DNA of 64,000 nucleotides from Charina bottae. Its lineage: Eukaryota; Chordata; Lepidosauria; Squamata; Charinaidae. This document shows positions 48,014 to 60,612 of the stretch, one piece after another (position 1 is the first letter of the stretch; every line of letters starts with the position of its first letter). The stretch lies in assembly GCA_023362775.1 (NCBI GenBank), contig JALMGJ010000012.1, forward strand, positions 19,109,501-19,173,500, written 5' to 3'. The notes beneath the pieces are model-generated. The model saw nothing but the letters and a program-made list of their open reading frames with translations. It ran no database searches and was not told the DNA's origin. Both the position numbers and the translations under genes were made by a program.

Positions 48014-48425
48014 TTTTAATATAAGGGGAGGAAGCAATTGTATTTAGTGATTTTTATAATGTGCCAATGGAATGATTTATAGAAATAATGTGATTTTGGT
48101 TTAATATACAGTAAGAGATTGATTATGGAAAATTGTTGTATATCCTTGCTGTTAAAAGTCGGAAGTCACCTCTTTTTGAAATCTTAAAAAAAATTCTCTT
48201 GGGTTTCCCCACTTTTTTAGTTTCTTTTCTTTTTTCCTTTGTAGTTTTTTGTTTTTCTGTAGCTTTTATCTCTGTTTGAAACTTAATAAAATTCTTTTTA
48301 AAAAATAAAAATACGTGGAAGGATTATTGCTGTGCTGCTGGCATGTGCCAAAATTAGAATGCAGGGATAGTATAATGTAATAAATAACTTGGGGTGATAA
48401 AGTTAGACCTGCTAATAGCATATTT

Positions 48426-50006
48426 AAGTGATGCAGTGACCGTCCTGTTCAAGTGCCTGGGGGCTGTAGGGGCCTGGATGGGGAAAAACAGGCTTCAGCT
48501 GAACCCTAGTAAGACGGAGTGCTGTGGATTAATGGCTCCTTGACCTCTGGGAAATTATCATCTTTAATTCTGGATGGGGTTGCACTACCCCAGACAGACC
48601 CAGTGCGTAACTTGGGAGTCCTCCTGGACTCACAACTCCTGCTTGAAGAGCAGGTGGCAGTCGTGGCCAGGAGGGCTTTTGCCCAACTTTGTGTTGTGCG
48701 CCAGTTGCGCCCTTTCCTGGAACAAGAGGCCCTTCAAACAGTCACTCATGCCCTGGTTATCTCCCACATAGACTACTGTAATGCACTCTACATGGGGCTA
48801 CCCTTGAAGAATATCCGGAAGCTACAACTGATCCAGAATGCAGCCGCGCAGACAATTTTGGGTGTCCCAAGGGGGACACACATAACACCTTTGCTGTGCG
48901 AGCTGCACTGGGTTCCAGTTTGCTTCCGGGTACAATTCAAGGTGTTGGTTATTACCTTTAAAGACCTACATGGCATGGGACCAGGATACCTAAGGGACCG
49001 TCTCATCCCCATCACTTCATCCTGTCCCACCTGGGCATGCAGAGAGGGCATGCTACGGACCCCGTCGGTTAAGGAGTTCTGCGGCGTTTCGCTGCCGGCG
49101 GGCCTCTCATGGATTCCTTGGATCTGGAGAAATGAAGACACCACACGTGGTTTCCTCGGGATGAGGGCCCCGAATGCCGCTCGGGGAACCTCTTTTATTA
49201 ATTCCTTATAAGGCGTTCCCCGCCAGGACTACGTATACAGGCATGTGACATACATCGTCCATACATAGCATAGAAGAGGCGTGGCTGCTGGGGTGCGTAC
49301 GTGCCGTTTGTTTCTTGATAGGTGATCGCGGCGTGCTGTCTGCGCGCTTCTTTTGTTTCTGTGCTCGTGCCGTGAGCGTGCTTGCGGCTGCGGTGCAAGT
49401 GACTTCCGGTCGTCGGCTGACCCTCCGTGCGCGTGTTGGACACAGCTTAGCCAGGTGCAGTATCACGCTACTTTGCACATCGCCCCCCTGCCCATGCACG
49501 TGCTCCCGGATGGTCTCTCTGGGTCACTTCAATACTGCATCATATCCGCCCGCTACAGCTGCTAATGCAGCCTGGCAAGCTATATGTGCTAAAATCCCAA
49601 CAGAGTTCCACCTAGCGGGGTCTCGGAAGCGTGCTTTCTCTGTTGTTGCCCCTGCCCTTTGGAATATTCTGCCCCCGGAGATCAGACAGTCCCCCTCACT
49701 CCTGGACTTCCGAAAAAGACTCAAAACCTCGTTTTGTCAGTATGCTTGGGGTCAGAAGGAGATTGGAGATACCTGGAGATGGCTAGCTGCTTAGATTAGC
49801 TCAGAGGTACCCTTTTTTACGAACTTAAGAATATTCTGCCATTGGATCCTATTTTATTCATTATATTTTAAATTATTACTTGTTATGTATTTTATTTTAT
49901 TTATAAATGTATATTAATGATTTTAATTCTGTTGTAAACCACCCAGAGTCCCCCTTGGGGGAGTTAGGCGGTGATAAATCCAATCAATCAATCAATCAAT
50001 CAATCA

Positions 50007-50045
<39 letters not shown>

Positions 50046-50046
50046 A
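48426..50046 (+). mobile_element. L2/CR1-group LINE, 5'-truncated, split by solo LTR
   Basis: Encodes VRNLGVLLDSQLLLEEQVAV, then DYCNALYMGLPLKNIRKLQL and HWVPVCFRVQFKVLVITFKD before the LTR, and SRKRAFSVVAPALWNILPPE after it. The 3' UTR GTAAACCACCCAGAGTCCCC leads into (AATC)n(AATA)n. The insert between 49080 and 49602 separates the halves, which rejoin when one copy of the target duplication is removed. Confidence 0.92.
49080..49602. mobile_element. solo LTR, family B
   Basis: Begins TGCGGCGTTTCGCTGCC and ends ATCCCAACA, that is TG...CA. It is flanked by a perfect 6-bp target duplication, GAGTTC (49074-49079 and 49603-49608). It is 523 bp, CpG-rich and has no internal coding region, so it is a recombined solo LTR. 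A 6-bp duplication is common for some endogenous retrovirus groups; Gypsy usually gives 5. Frames on both strands inside it (81-159 aa) are chance. Confidence 0.88.
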
Positions 50047-50125
50047 ATATTTATTCAACATATTTGTTGTTGCTGAATAATACTTGTCACAGAAACATGC
50101 TTTTAACTGTGCCATTTCTTTAGAG

Positions 50126-50240
50126 CAGTATTTCTTAAAGTGTGATCCTAGGACCCTGGGGGTCCCCCAAGACCCTCTTAGGGGTCCGCAAAATCAAAAT
50201 TATTTGCCAGCCTATGTTGAAAAAATAATACAATATTAGT
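50126..50240. mobile_element. hAT fragment, CAGTGTTTCTT family
   Basis: Starts CAGTATTTCTTAAAGTGTG and contains GGTCCGCAAAATCAAAATTA and GCCAGCCTATGTTGAAA, shared in reverse with 38562-38853. The right end is missing. Confidence 0.65.
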
Positions 50241-50815
50241 ATAACCCTACTGTACTTCATTCTTCCCCAAACTTATCTAATGTGGTTTGTTTGGTTGAAG
50301 CTTAGCATGTTGTAAGGGCATTGTCATTTTTATAAGCGATGGTTTAATGTGTCAGTTAACCAACCCAGTCAATTATTTTTCAACCAACCATATTGAACCA
50401 AACTGTTGACTTAGTACAACGTATGAACACAGCCTTAGCGTGATATATCATGCGTCCTCAAGACATTTTCCTACGCTTCTTCAGGTAATCCGCTTCGGTG
50501 CGAGAAAGAACTACCCCTCACGAAATATTTCCAGGGAGAACCCACGCGTCCGGCCCACGCGTACTCCGCCGCTACGGCCTAGCGTAAGCAACCCGGCAGA
50601 CGAACTACATTTCCCGCCGCTCTTTTCTCGCCTGCCCCAAGCGGCGCATGCGCAGCGGCGAGGCCTGACTCCTTCACATCGCCGTTGGAGCCGTAGTGGT
50701 GGATGGTGCGAGCGGGGACTGGCGAGGCGGCTTAGCGATCGCGTGCGACGGCCAAGGAGTGCGACCGACAGACCGAGAGAGTTTTCATCGCCGCCATTTC
50801 GGTCAGCCCGGCCCC

Positions 50816-51092
<277 letters not shown>

Positions 51093-51536
51093 TAAAGGCG
51101 CCTCGGGCTGCTGCGGGAGACTTGGGAGAGAAGGCGGCTTCTGGGCTGACCCCTCCCCGGCATGTGGGGCCGTGGGTGCGGGCACGCGGAGGCCGACGAC
51201 GACGCTGGTGGTGGTGGTGGTGGTGCCGCCTCGGTCCCGCGAAAGTGGTGGTGGTGCCGCCGCCCAACTCACCCTCGCAGGACTTGGGGAGCCCCCACCC
51301 CCGCTCTTATTCAGCCGTCCCCCACCGGAGGCAGCGAGCGGGGATGCAGCACACCTGAGGGACGCTGTGGCGATACTCTGTCGCCCGATGGCATCCACGC
51401 CCCTTCAGCCCCTAATGGCGACTTGTTTCCAGGCCGAAGGGAGCGCACCCAAGTCCTCCCGAAGTGTGTTTCTCTCATTCCAGTTCAAGGGACTTGGATT
51501 CTCTGCACCTGTTGGTAAACCCTAAATGGGTTTCCC

Positions 51537-51650
51537 GATTTATTTATTATTATTTAATTTGTGTGGCCGCCCATCTCAGCAAGTGACTCTGGGCGGCGAA
51601 CGATCTTAAAAATAAATTAAAAGCATTTTGTATTTATTTCCATCATAAAT
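51537..51650 (-). repeat. L2-group LINE tail, reversed
   Basis: ATTTATTATTATTTAATTTG followed by GCCGCCCATCTCAGCAAGTG is the reverse of the conserved L2-group 3' motif. Similar short tails lie at about 52745-52830, 62915-63040 and 63755-63840. Confidence 0.65.
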
Positions 51651-51739
51651 ACAAAAATTAAAATACACAGCAAAAATCAGTGTTACTCACTGTTCCAGGA
51701 AGCTCCTAAATAACCAAAAATAGAGTTCTGTACCGTTTT

Positions 51740-53540
51740 GGAGGGTGGTCCAATCCAAGTCTACGCTGAATTAAATTCCAATGAGTTAACTGGATTCCCC
51801 CCACCCGGTAAAGATTGTGGTCTTAAAAACTAATTTATTGTAATTGAAATATCTGTAGACTAGCCAGATAAGTTAGGAAACCTTCTTTTATAACTTGGGC
51901 TTGGATCCTCAGAGGAAATTACACAAGGAAATTGGAAAGGAGAGTGTCCCATCACTCCTGCCTAGCAGTCTCTTATAAAATTGGTAGGGATATTCTGGAA
52001 AGGCATTTACTTTGTTTGAAGTAGAGAGGGACTGGAATACCATACCTTGTCTTCCATGTGCATAAAATATACATGCAGGATAGAACTGTTTATATAAATA
52101 TGTTTATCATTTTTACACATCTGCATGTAGTTAATGAAAACAGTTTCTAATTATATACTTGTAAATATCTCCATGGTTCGTCTTTAATCACAGAAGGGGG
52201 AAACTTCTTAGCAATGAGCCTTTCTCCACCTTTATGAACACTAGGCAATCTGATGAATGCAGCATTTATCTGCTTCTGCAACTGCTCATCGCTCCTTTTG
52301 ATACTGGCATAGTAAAGTGATAGTAGATAATACTTTGTTGTATTGCATTTATTTTATTTTCCTCTGGGAACCCATGGTGGTCAGAGGGACAATTTATTTT
52401 CCTTTTAATTTACAATAGTGTGCAGTGTTTTACAATACAAACAGGGTATTTTCAATCTGAAAATGTTCCATGCTCAAAACACACATGGTATGTCAGGATA
52501 CTAATGCTAATGTCAGACCAGCCCATTTCAGGCTCAAGCTGTTTTGAATTTGAACTGTGTTGCATACACCTACTTCACAACAACTCAAAGGTAGATTGGG
52601 TTGAGAATTATCAACTGGCTTAGTCACCAGTCAGCTCAGCTGTTGAGTCAGGACTTGAATCTGAGTCCTTCTAGTCCAATTTCTCAAGCTCTATACTCTA
52701 ATTTCAAAGATAGCCATTTCTTTTTCAAATGGTAATAATGTGATTAATTTATGTATTTAATTTATTATATTTACTTAGACCCCAGTCAACTCTGGGTAGC
52801 TCAGAGCATTAATTTGAAATAAATCTGGGACCACTAAGTCTCATTCAGCATTTAGCTATTTTTTTTATCTTGTGTTTAGTTTAGTTCCTCAATCTTCCAT
52901 TATTTATTTAGCTTTTCTCATTTGATTTTGTGAAAGTTGTCAGTTATATTTTGATACCCATATCTGAAGAACTAAAAATGAATATATGTTTGCAAAAATA
53001 AAATAATTCATACCTTGAGCCTCTGGTTTAAATCTCATCTAGACAGAGGAAAGTGGAATAGGGAAGCAGAAAATAATAAGAAAATAATAAGAAAAAAGTC
53101 TCAAATAACCTACTTCAGTGGCATTTAAAAAACAAGTATTAATTAAAATAACCAAAATGTGTTAATCATAATACAAATTAATATGTATAATGAGTAAAGC
53201 ACTTGGCATAGTTTTATAATTTCATAATACTTATTTCTGAAGAGAAGGGCAGTATTTTTTTCATTGAGATTCCCTGAATTGTATGGGCAGTAGCTAAAGT
53301 GAAACTTGAAACTGAGTGACTTCTAAAAGCCCAAGAAATAACTTATAATAAATTGTATTTTAAAATCTGCTATTCACAGTGAAAGAAAAGTATCTGAAGA
53401 ATCTGTGAACATGTAGTGTGATGGTCAGTCTCTCTCTCGTGCTTAAGAAATGGGGCATTTTGTTAAGTCAAATTATGGACCATGGAGTTTTAGTCAGATG
53501 AAAGTGTCATGATTTTAGCATGTAGCTGGTAAATAGAATG
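51740..53540. other. intron sequence, no gene recognised
   Basis: AT-rich, with one L2-group tail remnant near 52745-52830. No exon-like segment. Confidence 0.5.
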
Positions 53541-53552
53541 ATAGCATTAGTG

Positions 53553-53746
53553 CATATCTTTCCAAACTGTGTGTCGTGACACTTTACTGTGTCGCGACAA
53601 ACCCCGGAAGTGGTGATGGCGCATTGCTGCCGCCCCTGTGACGGCACTGCGCGCCATCAGCACTTCCGGGTTTTAGCGTAAAATACGAGGCCGCTGCCAC
53701 CGCTACCATTAGTATATCACCAACGGCAGGAGTTTGGAAAGCACTG
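53553..53746. mobile_element. non-autonomous hAT element, CTTTCCAAACT family
   Basis: Ends are CATATCTTTCCAAACTGTG and GGAGTTTGGAAAGCACTG. A perfect 8-bp target duplication, CATTAGTG, lies at 53545-53552 and 53747-53754. At 194 bp it is the shortest member here and likely the least altered core. Confidence 0.93.
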
Positions 53747-53754
53747 CATTAGTG

Positions 53755-56255
53755 ATTTCACTTTAGTTGTTCTTGAGGTTTTTTTCATGTACATTTGAAC
53801 ATTTTTTAAAATTTTAATTTGGGGTAAATTAAAGGAAATTACCTTTTCTCTTTTATGGATTTTAGGTCATATTAGAAGTAAAAGTGTTAAATAGTACAGT
53901 ATTTAACAGTTGATACTGGGCATATTCACAGTAAACACATGCTTTATTTATTTATATGCTGTTACTCATTGCACGAGCTGCATGTTTCACTTCAAACTGT
54001 GTTAAAGGTGCACGTTTTTAAACTAAAACTGCTTTTGTTCACATAGAGGATTGTTTATTATACAATAAGCAATCACTTACTAATTAGTAATAAACAAGCA
54101 TGCTATTAGTCACTGTAATTTCTCCTGGTTGGTTGCTCCAGTTACCAGCAACCGTTAAATTAACTAGGAAATTATCATTTGGTTAAAATAAACAAAAAGC
54201 TAATGTTATGACCTTATTGGTTTTATAACTCTTTTCTTGGTTTGTTACTCTCTTAACAAGTTGGGATTTGTTCTTGGGTTATGATTCTTGGCTTGAAGTG
54301 ACAAACTAGAAATTCATCTTTGCTACTTGGTGATTACCTGTTTAGTTTAGCTGCTCCTAGTGGCAGGAGGATTCATTAGTCATAATTATGGCATATTATT
54401 GAGTTCAAACTTGCCAAAGATGGATCCTGGGTTTTTGTTTGTTTTCTTGTTTGTTTTGAAGTTCTGCTTTGCATAGACTTCGGAAAGGCTTTGGAAAAGG
54501 GGACAAAAAACGTTCTGTGTTTAGAGAAGATTCTGCACATGTCTTTGAATTCTGGCTTTAGAATTGGAATGCTGCCTTAATATTTCTTAAAGATAATATG
54601 GATAATTTTCAGTACACTTCTTTTGATCTGGTTTTTATCACAGAAAAGCAAGGAAGTTATTCAGAATTCTGTAGGAATTGAAGACTTACATTTTAGAGTA
54701 CATGATTATTCTATTCCATGTGTAAGAATTCTAGGTGGGTGTTTTTTCCAATCATACTATTCAAAATTGCATTTCCAGATTGGCAAACCTTCCCACTGCA
54801 TGTTTCAAATACATTTACGAGCATAAATTCCTTTTCCAGTTCCATAATTACTAAAAAATTGCAATTATTATTAGGTTCTCCTTGTTGTGTCACCATATTA
54901 TGCTGACATTTTAGTCAACTCAATTACTCGTTATATATTCTGAATTTTATACTCAGCAGGAAAACACTCTAGATGATTATTTTGTTTTTGTTTTGTCTTT
55001 TTACTTCTCAGATAAGGACATTGTTTTTCTATAAGCCCTCTTTATGTTAAACCTACCATTCTGGAGAGCTCTGGAACATTCAATTTCTTTCCTAGACCAG
55101 GGGTGGTTTGCTTGCTTTCTGGAAATCATCTGGACTGGTTCTAATTTGAACTTCCCAGAATTACTTAGAAGCCCATAGGATGACGCTTCTTCATACAATT
55201 ATACCAGAGTAAGAATAGATTCAGTAGCATTGAGTAGGCAACCTTCTTGGGGTAATATAAAATGGCCACCGGGGAAAAACAGCTTGCCCACTCACAAAAT
55301 GGCTGCCCAATCCAAAAACAGTCAGTTACCACAAGGCAATCTAGAATTTACCCTTTGATTACCTAAGAACCCCCCTTGACTGCTTTCTGCATTTCACAAA
55401 ACTCAATCCAGAATATCACAAACCTAATTTTGGACAGTACCCTGGAAATATACAAACCACTCTAGAATGTTTGGCGTGACCCTTTCTGAGGGAAAAAATG
55501 AGATGTTTAAGAGCCTAGTTACTCCCACACAGAACATTTTGCATATCGTGACAAAACATTCTATGTTCCAAAGTTTTGTCCTGAGCTGAAAGAAAAATGG
55601 GGTGTTCCAAGGTCCCATGATCCCACAATTGGCTTGTTTGTTTGCTTTTACATTCTTCCCGACATGGAGATATAGTTCATTAGCCATTGAAACACCAGAC
55701 TCTCATTCCATCTCTGCTGCCCTTAGGTGGAGGTGAAAGGTACTTAAGCATATATTTAAAGATTGAGAAACATTTTAGATGTTTAAAAATTCCTTTTTCT
55801 GTCTGGTAGATAGATTTACTGTTGCTTTAAATTCTTTGCCTGCTGTTCTTGTTACTGTGTGTATATGTAGTACTTTATTTTTCATATGGGATCTCAAAAT
55901 GCAAAATTGTGTATTAGGACTCAAATAACCCAGGAAGTTATTTTATTGCTGTATTCATGGGTTGTGTTTAAGTAAATATATTATTGCTTCTTTGCTGGGC
56001 TCAGTGCTATGAATTGTATTTCTACAGGCAGCTGAGGATGAAAAAAGCACACTTTGTTTCTATTATGTGCTGTGGATTTTTTAAAAAAAGATTTTTTTTT
56101 AAGTAGTTGATTTTTCTATGAGGAGAGTCATGTTGCTTACAAACAATACCAGTTTTGTTTTCCTCTGGATGATGGTGTTCTAAGATAGCTTGGCAGTTTT
56201 CTGAAAGTAGTTTTACATTTACTATTTACAAGAGTATTTTTAAATACAAGTTAAC
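53755..56255. other. intron sequence, no gene recognised
   Basis: Diverged AAACTGTGTTAAAGG / GGTTTGTTACTCTC repeats near 53980-54320. No conserved exon. Confidence 0.5.
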
Positions 56256-56261
56256 ACTTAA

Positions 56262-56578
56262 CAATGCTAATTGGGACTGGAATCTTCATCATTAAGTGAC
56301 ACGGTCATAAGTAAAAAAACACACCATATGACAGCAGTCCCAGTTACCATTGTTAAGCAAGGACCTCATGTGACTGAGACTTGTGACTTCCTGCCAGCTT
56401 CCCCATTGACTTTGCTTGTCGGAAGCTGGCAGGGAAGGTAGCAAATCATGATCATGTGACCACGGGGATGCTGCGACAGCCGTTAGTATGTCATAACTAC
56501 CACTCGTTTAGCGCTATTGTAAGTTTGAATGGTCGCTGAACGAGTGGTCGTTGAATGAGAACCACTTGTAATACTTTT
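56262..56578. mobile_element. CAGGTAGTCCTCG-family MITE, diverged
   Basis: Starts near CAATGCTAATTGGGACTGG and ends TGAATGAGAACCACTTGTA, a decayed version of the family terminus. The interior has CATTAAGTGACACGGTCATA, CCCATTGACTTTGCTTGTCG and GACCACGGGGATGCTGCGAC, shared with 41272-42133. Confidence 0.7.
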
Positions 56579-56593
56579 GGATTTTAAATAATA

Positions 56594-56785
56594 CTATATA
56601 AATAATTATTATTATATTTTATTTATTTATTTAATTTATTCCCCGCCCATCTCCCATGCAAGGGACTCTGGGCGGGTTACAATAATTAAAATTTAAAAAT
56701 TTAAAAAATTAAAAAAAAAACAATACAAAATAGAAGATATATAAAAATATATCCAATATAAAATAAAATAAATAAAATAATACTC
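56594..56785 (-). repeat. inverted copy of the LINE 3' tail at the LINE's 5' side
   Basis: This stretch is the reverse complement of about 60418-60590. Shared blocks include CATCTCCCATGCAAGGGACT and ATAGAAGATATATAAAAATA. It begins with an ATT run mirroring the AAT run at the far end. Confidence 0.9.
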
Positions 56786-56786
56786 T

Positions 56787-59700
56787 TGCCTCATCATAGA
56801 TTCTTCGTGAAGAACTTAATGTTTTACTGTTGGGGGAGTTGGGGATGAACCCTGCGGCCCTGGAAAGTGCAGGTGTTGCGTAGGCTGGAGCCCAGGAGAT
56901 CAGGGCGTAAGAAAAATAATAACACGGACTGACCCCCATGAAGATCTGGATACCGTCCCATTCAGGCTAAGGCGGCAGAGGGTTTGTAGGGGTCCCTTGG
57001 TATGAATGTGGACCCCCCCCCGGGTGAGAGACGAGGTGGGGGGGAACCAAGATTGTATGGTTTTGTAAGAGTACCCCCCTGGGTGAGAGTCAGGTGGGTT
57101 AGGAGTGATTGCTGGTGAGTGTTGGTACCTCTCCCTGACCAGTGAGAGAAGTTGAGGGAGAGGTGCAGAGTGTGAGTGGGGGTGGTGCTGGACCCTACCA
57201 GCGCCGAGAGCGAGAGCTGGTGCGCTGGGGGGGGCTTGCCACTACACGACATTGTATGAGATTGGATGATGGATGAATGGGATAAGGGACCCTTGATTAG
57301 ACCCAGGAATTCCGGAGGCCTGGGAGTGGAGGCTACTAGGCCAGAGCCGGGAATCTCTGGGGGCTGTGTGGCGGGCCAGTTGATTCAGGTGGTGATGGGC
57401 AGGGGACGGTATGACGGGAACCGGAGGGCAAGCCATTATCGGGGAAGGCGCCCCCGGTGTTTGTTACCGGTGGTGCGTTCCGCCCCCCCCCCCCCCCGTG
57501 TTCATACCCAGGCCCTGGTAAGCAGATCCTCGTGGATTCCGGTCTCCGACTGCTGCTGCTGAACGCCAGGTCGGTGAATAACAAGGCCCCCCTTATAAGT
57601 GATTTAATCACATAGGAGGGGGCCGACCTGGTGTGTATTACTGAGACCTGGCTGGGCCCAGAGGGGGGAGTAGCCCTCTCTGAAATGTGCCCAGCCGGGT
57701 TTCGGGTGTGGCATCAGCCAAGACACCGGGGCAGGGGAGGAGGGGTGGCAGTTGTCATCCGAGAGTCCCTTGTGGCCTTCAGGGGTGCTGCTACACAAGT
57801 GACCGGATGTGAGACCCTGTTTTTCAAGTTGGGTTCACGAGAACAGTTGGGAGTGTTGCTGCTGTACCAGCCTCCCTGCCGCGTAGCAACCTCCCTGCCT
57901 GAGCTGCTCGGGGTTGGCGGTGGAGTTTCCTAGACTTATGGTTCTGGGAGACTTCAATCTGCCATCCCTGGGACGGTCCTCGGAGGTGGCCCGGGAGTTC
58001 AAGGCTACCATGGCAGCTATGGGCCTGTCTCAGATTATTCGTGACCCGACTCGTGACAGTGGTTTCACTCCGGATTTAGTTTTCTTGTCCGAGCAGTGGC
58101 AATGTGATCTGAGGGGAGAGTTACATCTTTCCCCATTGTCATGGTCAGACCACGCCCTGGTGACCCTGAGACTCTCTTGTGCTGCCCCACTCCACAGGGA
58201 GGCGGGACCTATTCGAATGGTCCGCCCCCGGCGACTGATGGACCCAGTGAGATTTCAGAAGGAGCTGGGGGTTATTCCCGAGGACTTGCTTCACGCTCCA
58301 GTGGAGGTCCTGGCTGCAGCCTGGAACAAGGCAGCAGCCAGAGCCCTGGACAGGATCGTACCTATGCGACCTCTCCGGCCCTGTTCGGCCCGTCACTTTC
58401 CGTGCTTTACGGAGGAGTTGAGGGCTTTGAAGAGGGTTAAGAGACGTCTAGAGTGCCGCTGGAGAAAGACGAAGACTGAATCTGACCGAACACAATCTAG
58501 AGCCGCTGTTAAGGCCTACCTTGTGGCGGTAAGAGCGGCGAAACGTGAATATTTCTCCGCTCTTATTGCGTCCGCAGAATGCCGTCCAACGGCCCTGTTT
58601 AAGATTACAAGATCGCTTTTGGGTCGGGAGCAAGGGGAGACCCATTTACAGGGCCTATCGGAAGAGTTTTCTGAGCATCTGCAGGACAGAATCGCTCAGA
58701 TTCATTCCAAGTTGGACTCCAAGCGTGAGACAAGATCTGGGGAGATGCCAGAGGCTCGTACTTACCATGTTATCTGGGAGCAGTTTGATCCTGTTGGGCC
58801 TGATGAAGTAGACAGGATCCTTGGGATTGTAAACGCCACCGCATGTCAACTTGACCCATGTCCCTCCTGGCTGGTGAAATCAGCTAGAGAGGTGACATGT
58901 GGCTGGGTCCTGGCGATTATAAATTCGTCCTTGAGTGAGGGGGTGTTCCCGTCTGCCTTTAAGGAGGCGCTGGTGCACCCCCTCCTCAAGAAACCATCCC
59001 TGGACCCTACTATCCTGGGCAATTTTCGCCCAGTCTCCCACCTTCCCTTTTTGGGAAAGGTGGTTGAGAAGGTGGTGGCGTTGCAACTCCAGAGGATTCT
59101 GGAGGAAACGGATTATCTGGACCCTTTTCAGTCAGGTTTCAGGCCAGGATATGGGACAGAGACCGCATTGGTCGTGCTTATGGATGATCTCTGGCGAGAG
59201 CGGGATGGAGGGAGTGCGTCCATCCTGGCTCTCTTAGATCTCTCAGCGGCTTTTGATACCGTCAACCACGGTATACTCTTGGGGCGGCTCAGGGAGTTGG
59301 GGGCGGGCGTTGTTGTTTTGTGCTGGTTCTCCTCCTTCCTCCAGGGCCGTTCCCAGTCGGTGTTGATAGGGGAGGAGAGAGCTGACCCACGACCCCTGTC
59401 TTGTGGGGTGCCGCAGGGATCGGTTCTCTCTCCTCTCCTGTTCAACATCTACATGAAGCCGCTGGGTGAGATCATCCGTCACCACGGGATGAGGTATCAC
59501 CAATATGCTGATGATACCCAGTTATACATCTCCACCCCGGGTGTAGTAGGTGATGCGGTCAATGCCTTATCTCAGTGTCTGGAGGCTGTGGGGGTCTGGA
59601 TGGGGAACAACAGGCTTCAACTGAACCCTGGTAAGACGGAGTGGCTGTGGATTTATGGCCCCCCTAGATCCGGGAAGTTGTCATCTTTGGTTCTGGGTGG

Positions 59701-60567
59701 GGTTGCACTACCTCACTCGGATCTAGTGCGGAATCTGGGGGTCCTCCTGGACTCACGACTCCTGCTCGAAGAGCAGGTGGCAGTCGTGGCCAGGAGGGCC
59801 TTTGCACAACTTTGAGTTGTGCGCCAGTTACGCCCTTTCCTGGATCGGGAGGCCCTCCGAACAGTCACTCACGCCCTTGTCATCTCCCGCATAGACTACT
59901 GTAATGCGCTCTACATGGGGCTACCCTTGAAGAGTATCAGGAAGCTTCAGCTGGTACAGAATGCGGCGGCGCGAGCAGTTACGGGTGCCATAAGATCGGC
60001 ACATGTAACACCTCTGCTACGCGAGCTGCATTGGTTGCCAGTTTGCTTCCGGGTCCAATTCAAGGTGTTGGTGATTACCTTTAAAGCCCTATATGGCATA
60101 GGGCCAGGGTACCTGAGGGACCGTCTCGTCCCGATGACGTCGGCCCGCCCCACCCGTGCATGCAGAGAGGGCATGCTTCGGACCCCCTCAACAAGAGAAT
60201 TCCATCTAGCGGGGTCCAGGAGGCGTGCCTTCTCTGCAACAGCGCCCGCCTTATGGAACATCTTGCCCCCAGAGGTGAGACTGGCCTCTTCACTCCTGGC
60301 CTTTCGGAAGGCCATTAAGACCTGGCTCTGCCACCTGGCCTGGGACGACAGAGGCGGTAGTGCCTCCTGGGGTTGGCTGGCCCCGTAGGTGATCTGTGCT
60401 ACGGTCCCCAATCCGTCTTGGATTTTATTTATTTTATTTTATATTGGATATATTTTTATATATCTTCTATTTTGTATTGTTTTTTTAAAAAAAATTTTAA
60501 ATTTTTAAATTTTAATTATTGTAACCCGCCCAGAGTCCCTTGCATGGGAGATGGGCAGGGAATAAAT

Positions 60568-60612
<45 letters not shown>
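56787..60612 (+). mobile_element. near full-length L2/CR1-group LINE
   Basis: A GC-rich 5' region of about 750 bp (with GGGTGAGAG repeats and two long C runs at 57007 and 57482) precedes one ORF2-like reading frame with endonuclease and reverse transcriptase. It is followed by a 3' UTR with GTAACCCGCCCAGAGTCCC and an (AAT)n tail. Truncated relatives lie at 28062, 42893 and 48426. The 5' boundary is inferred from the junction with the inverted tail. Confidence 0.88.
57550..60388 (+). pseudogene. LINE ORF2: AP endonuclease plus reverse transcriptase, few disabling changes
   Basis: The product nicks target DNA and reverse transcribes the LINE RNA. Endonuclease motifs in order: LLLLNARSVNNK, CITETWL, GGGVAVVIRES, VLGDFNLPS and SWSDHALV. 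Reverse transcriptase motifs: FRPVSHLPFLGKVVEKVVA, FQSGFRPGYGTETAL, LLDLSAAFDTVNHGILL, GVPQGSVLSPLLFNIYM and the catalytic YADDTQLYI. The C-terminal region (DREALRTVTHALVISRIDYC ... LWNILPPEVR) ends at TAG 60386-60388. Breaks seen: an in-frame TAG at about 57614, a frameshift at about 57910-57930, and TGA at 59813-59815 where a sister copy has a cysteine codon. Otherwise the 57914-60388 frame is open, so the copy is young. Confidence 0.92.

Larger units (their letters stand above)
44360..48305 (+). mobile_element. internally deleted L1-type LINE with three nested insertions
   Basis: A 17-bp target duplication, TAAAAATACGTGGAAGG, lies at 44343-44359 and 48306-48322 and brackets the element. 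It starts GACTTCCAGTGGGGACATG, typical of squamate L1 5' UTRs as I recall them, and ends with AATAAAATTCTTTTTAAAAA. Removing a hAT (44632-44964), a SINE (45057-45385) and a Tc1 (46223-47809) leaves about 1.7 kb. That is a 5' UTR, an ORF1-like N-terminal fragment and a 3' UTR, with no reverse transcriptase. It is either a deleted L1 or a non-autonomous L1-driven family. Confidence 0.75.

Noticed and set aside
49198..49794. Frame of 159 codons that looks like a LINE-containing protein
   Set aside because: It starts in a solo LTR and runs by chance into the resumed LINE frame after the insertion.
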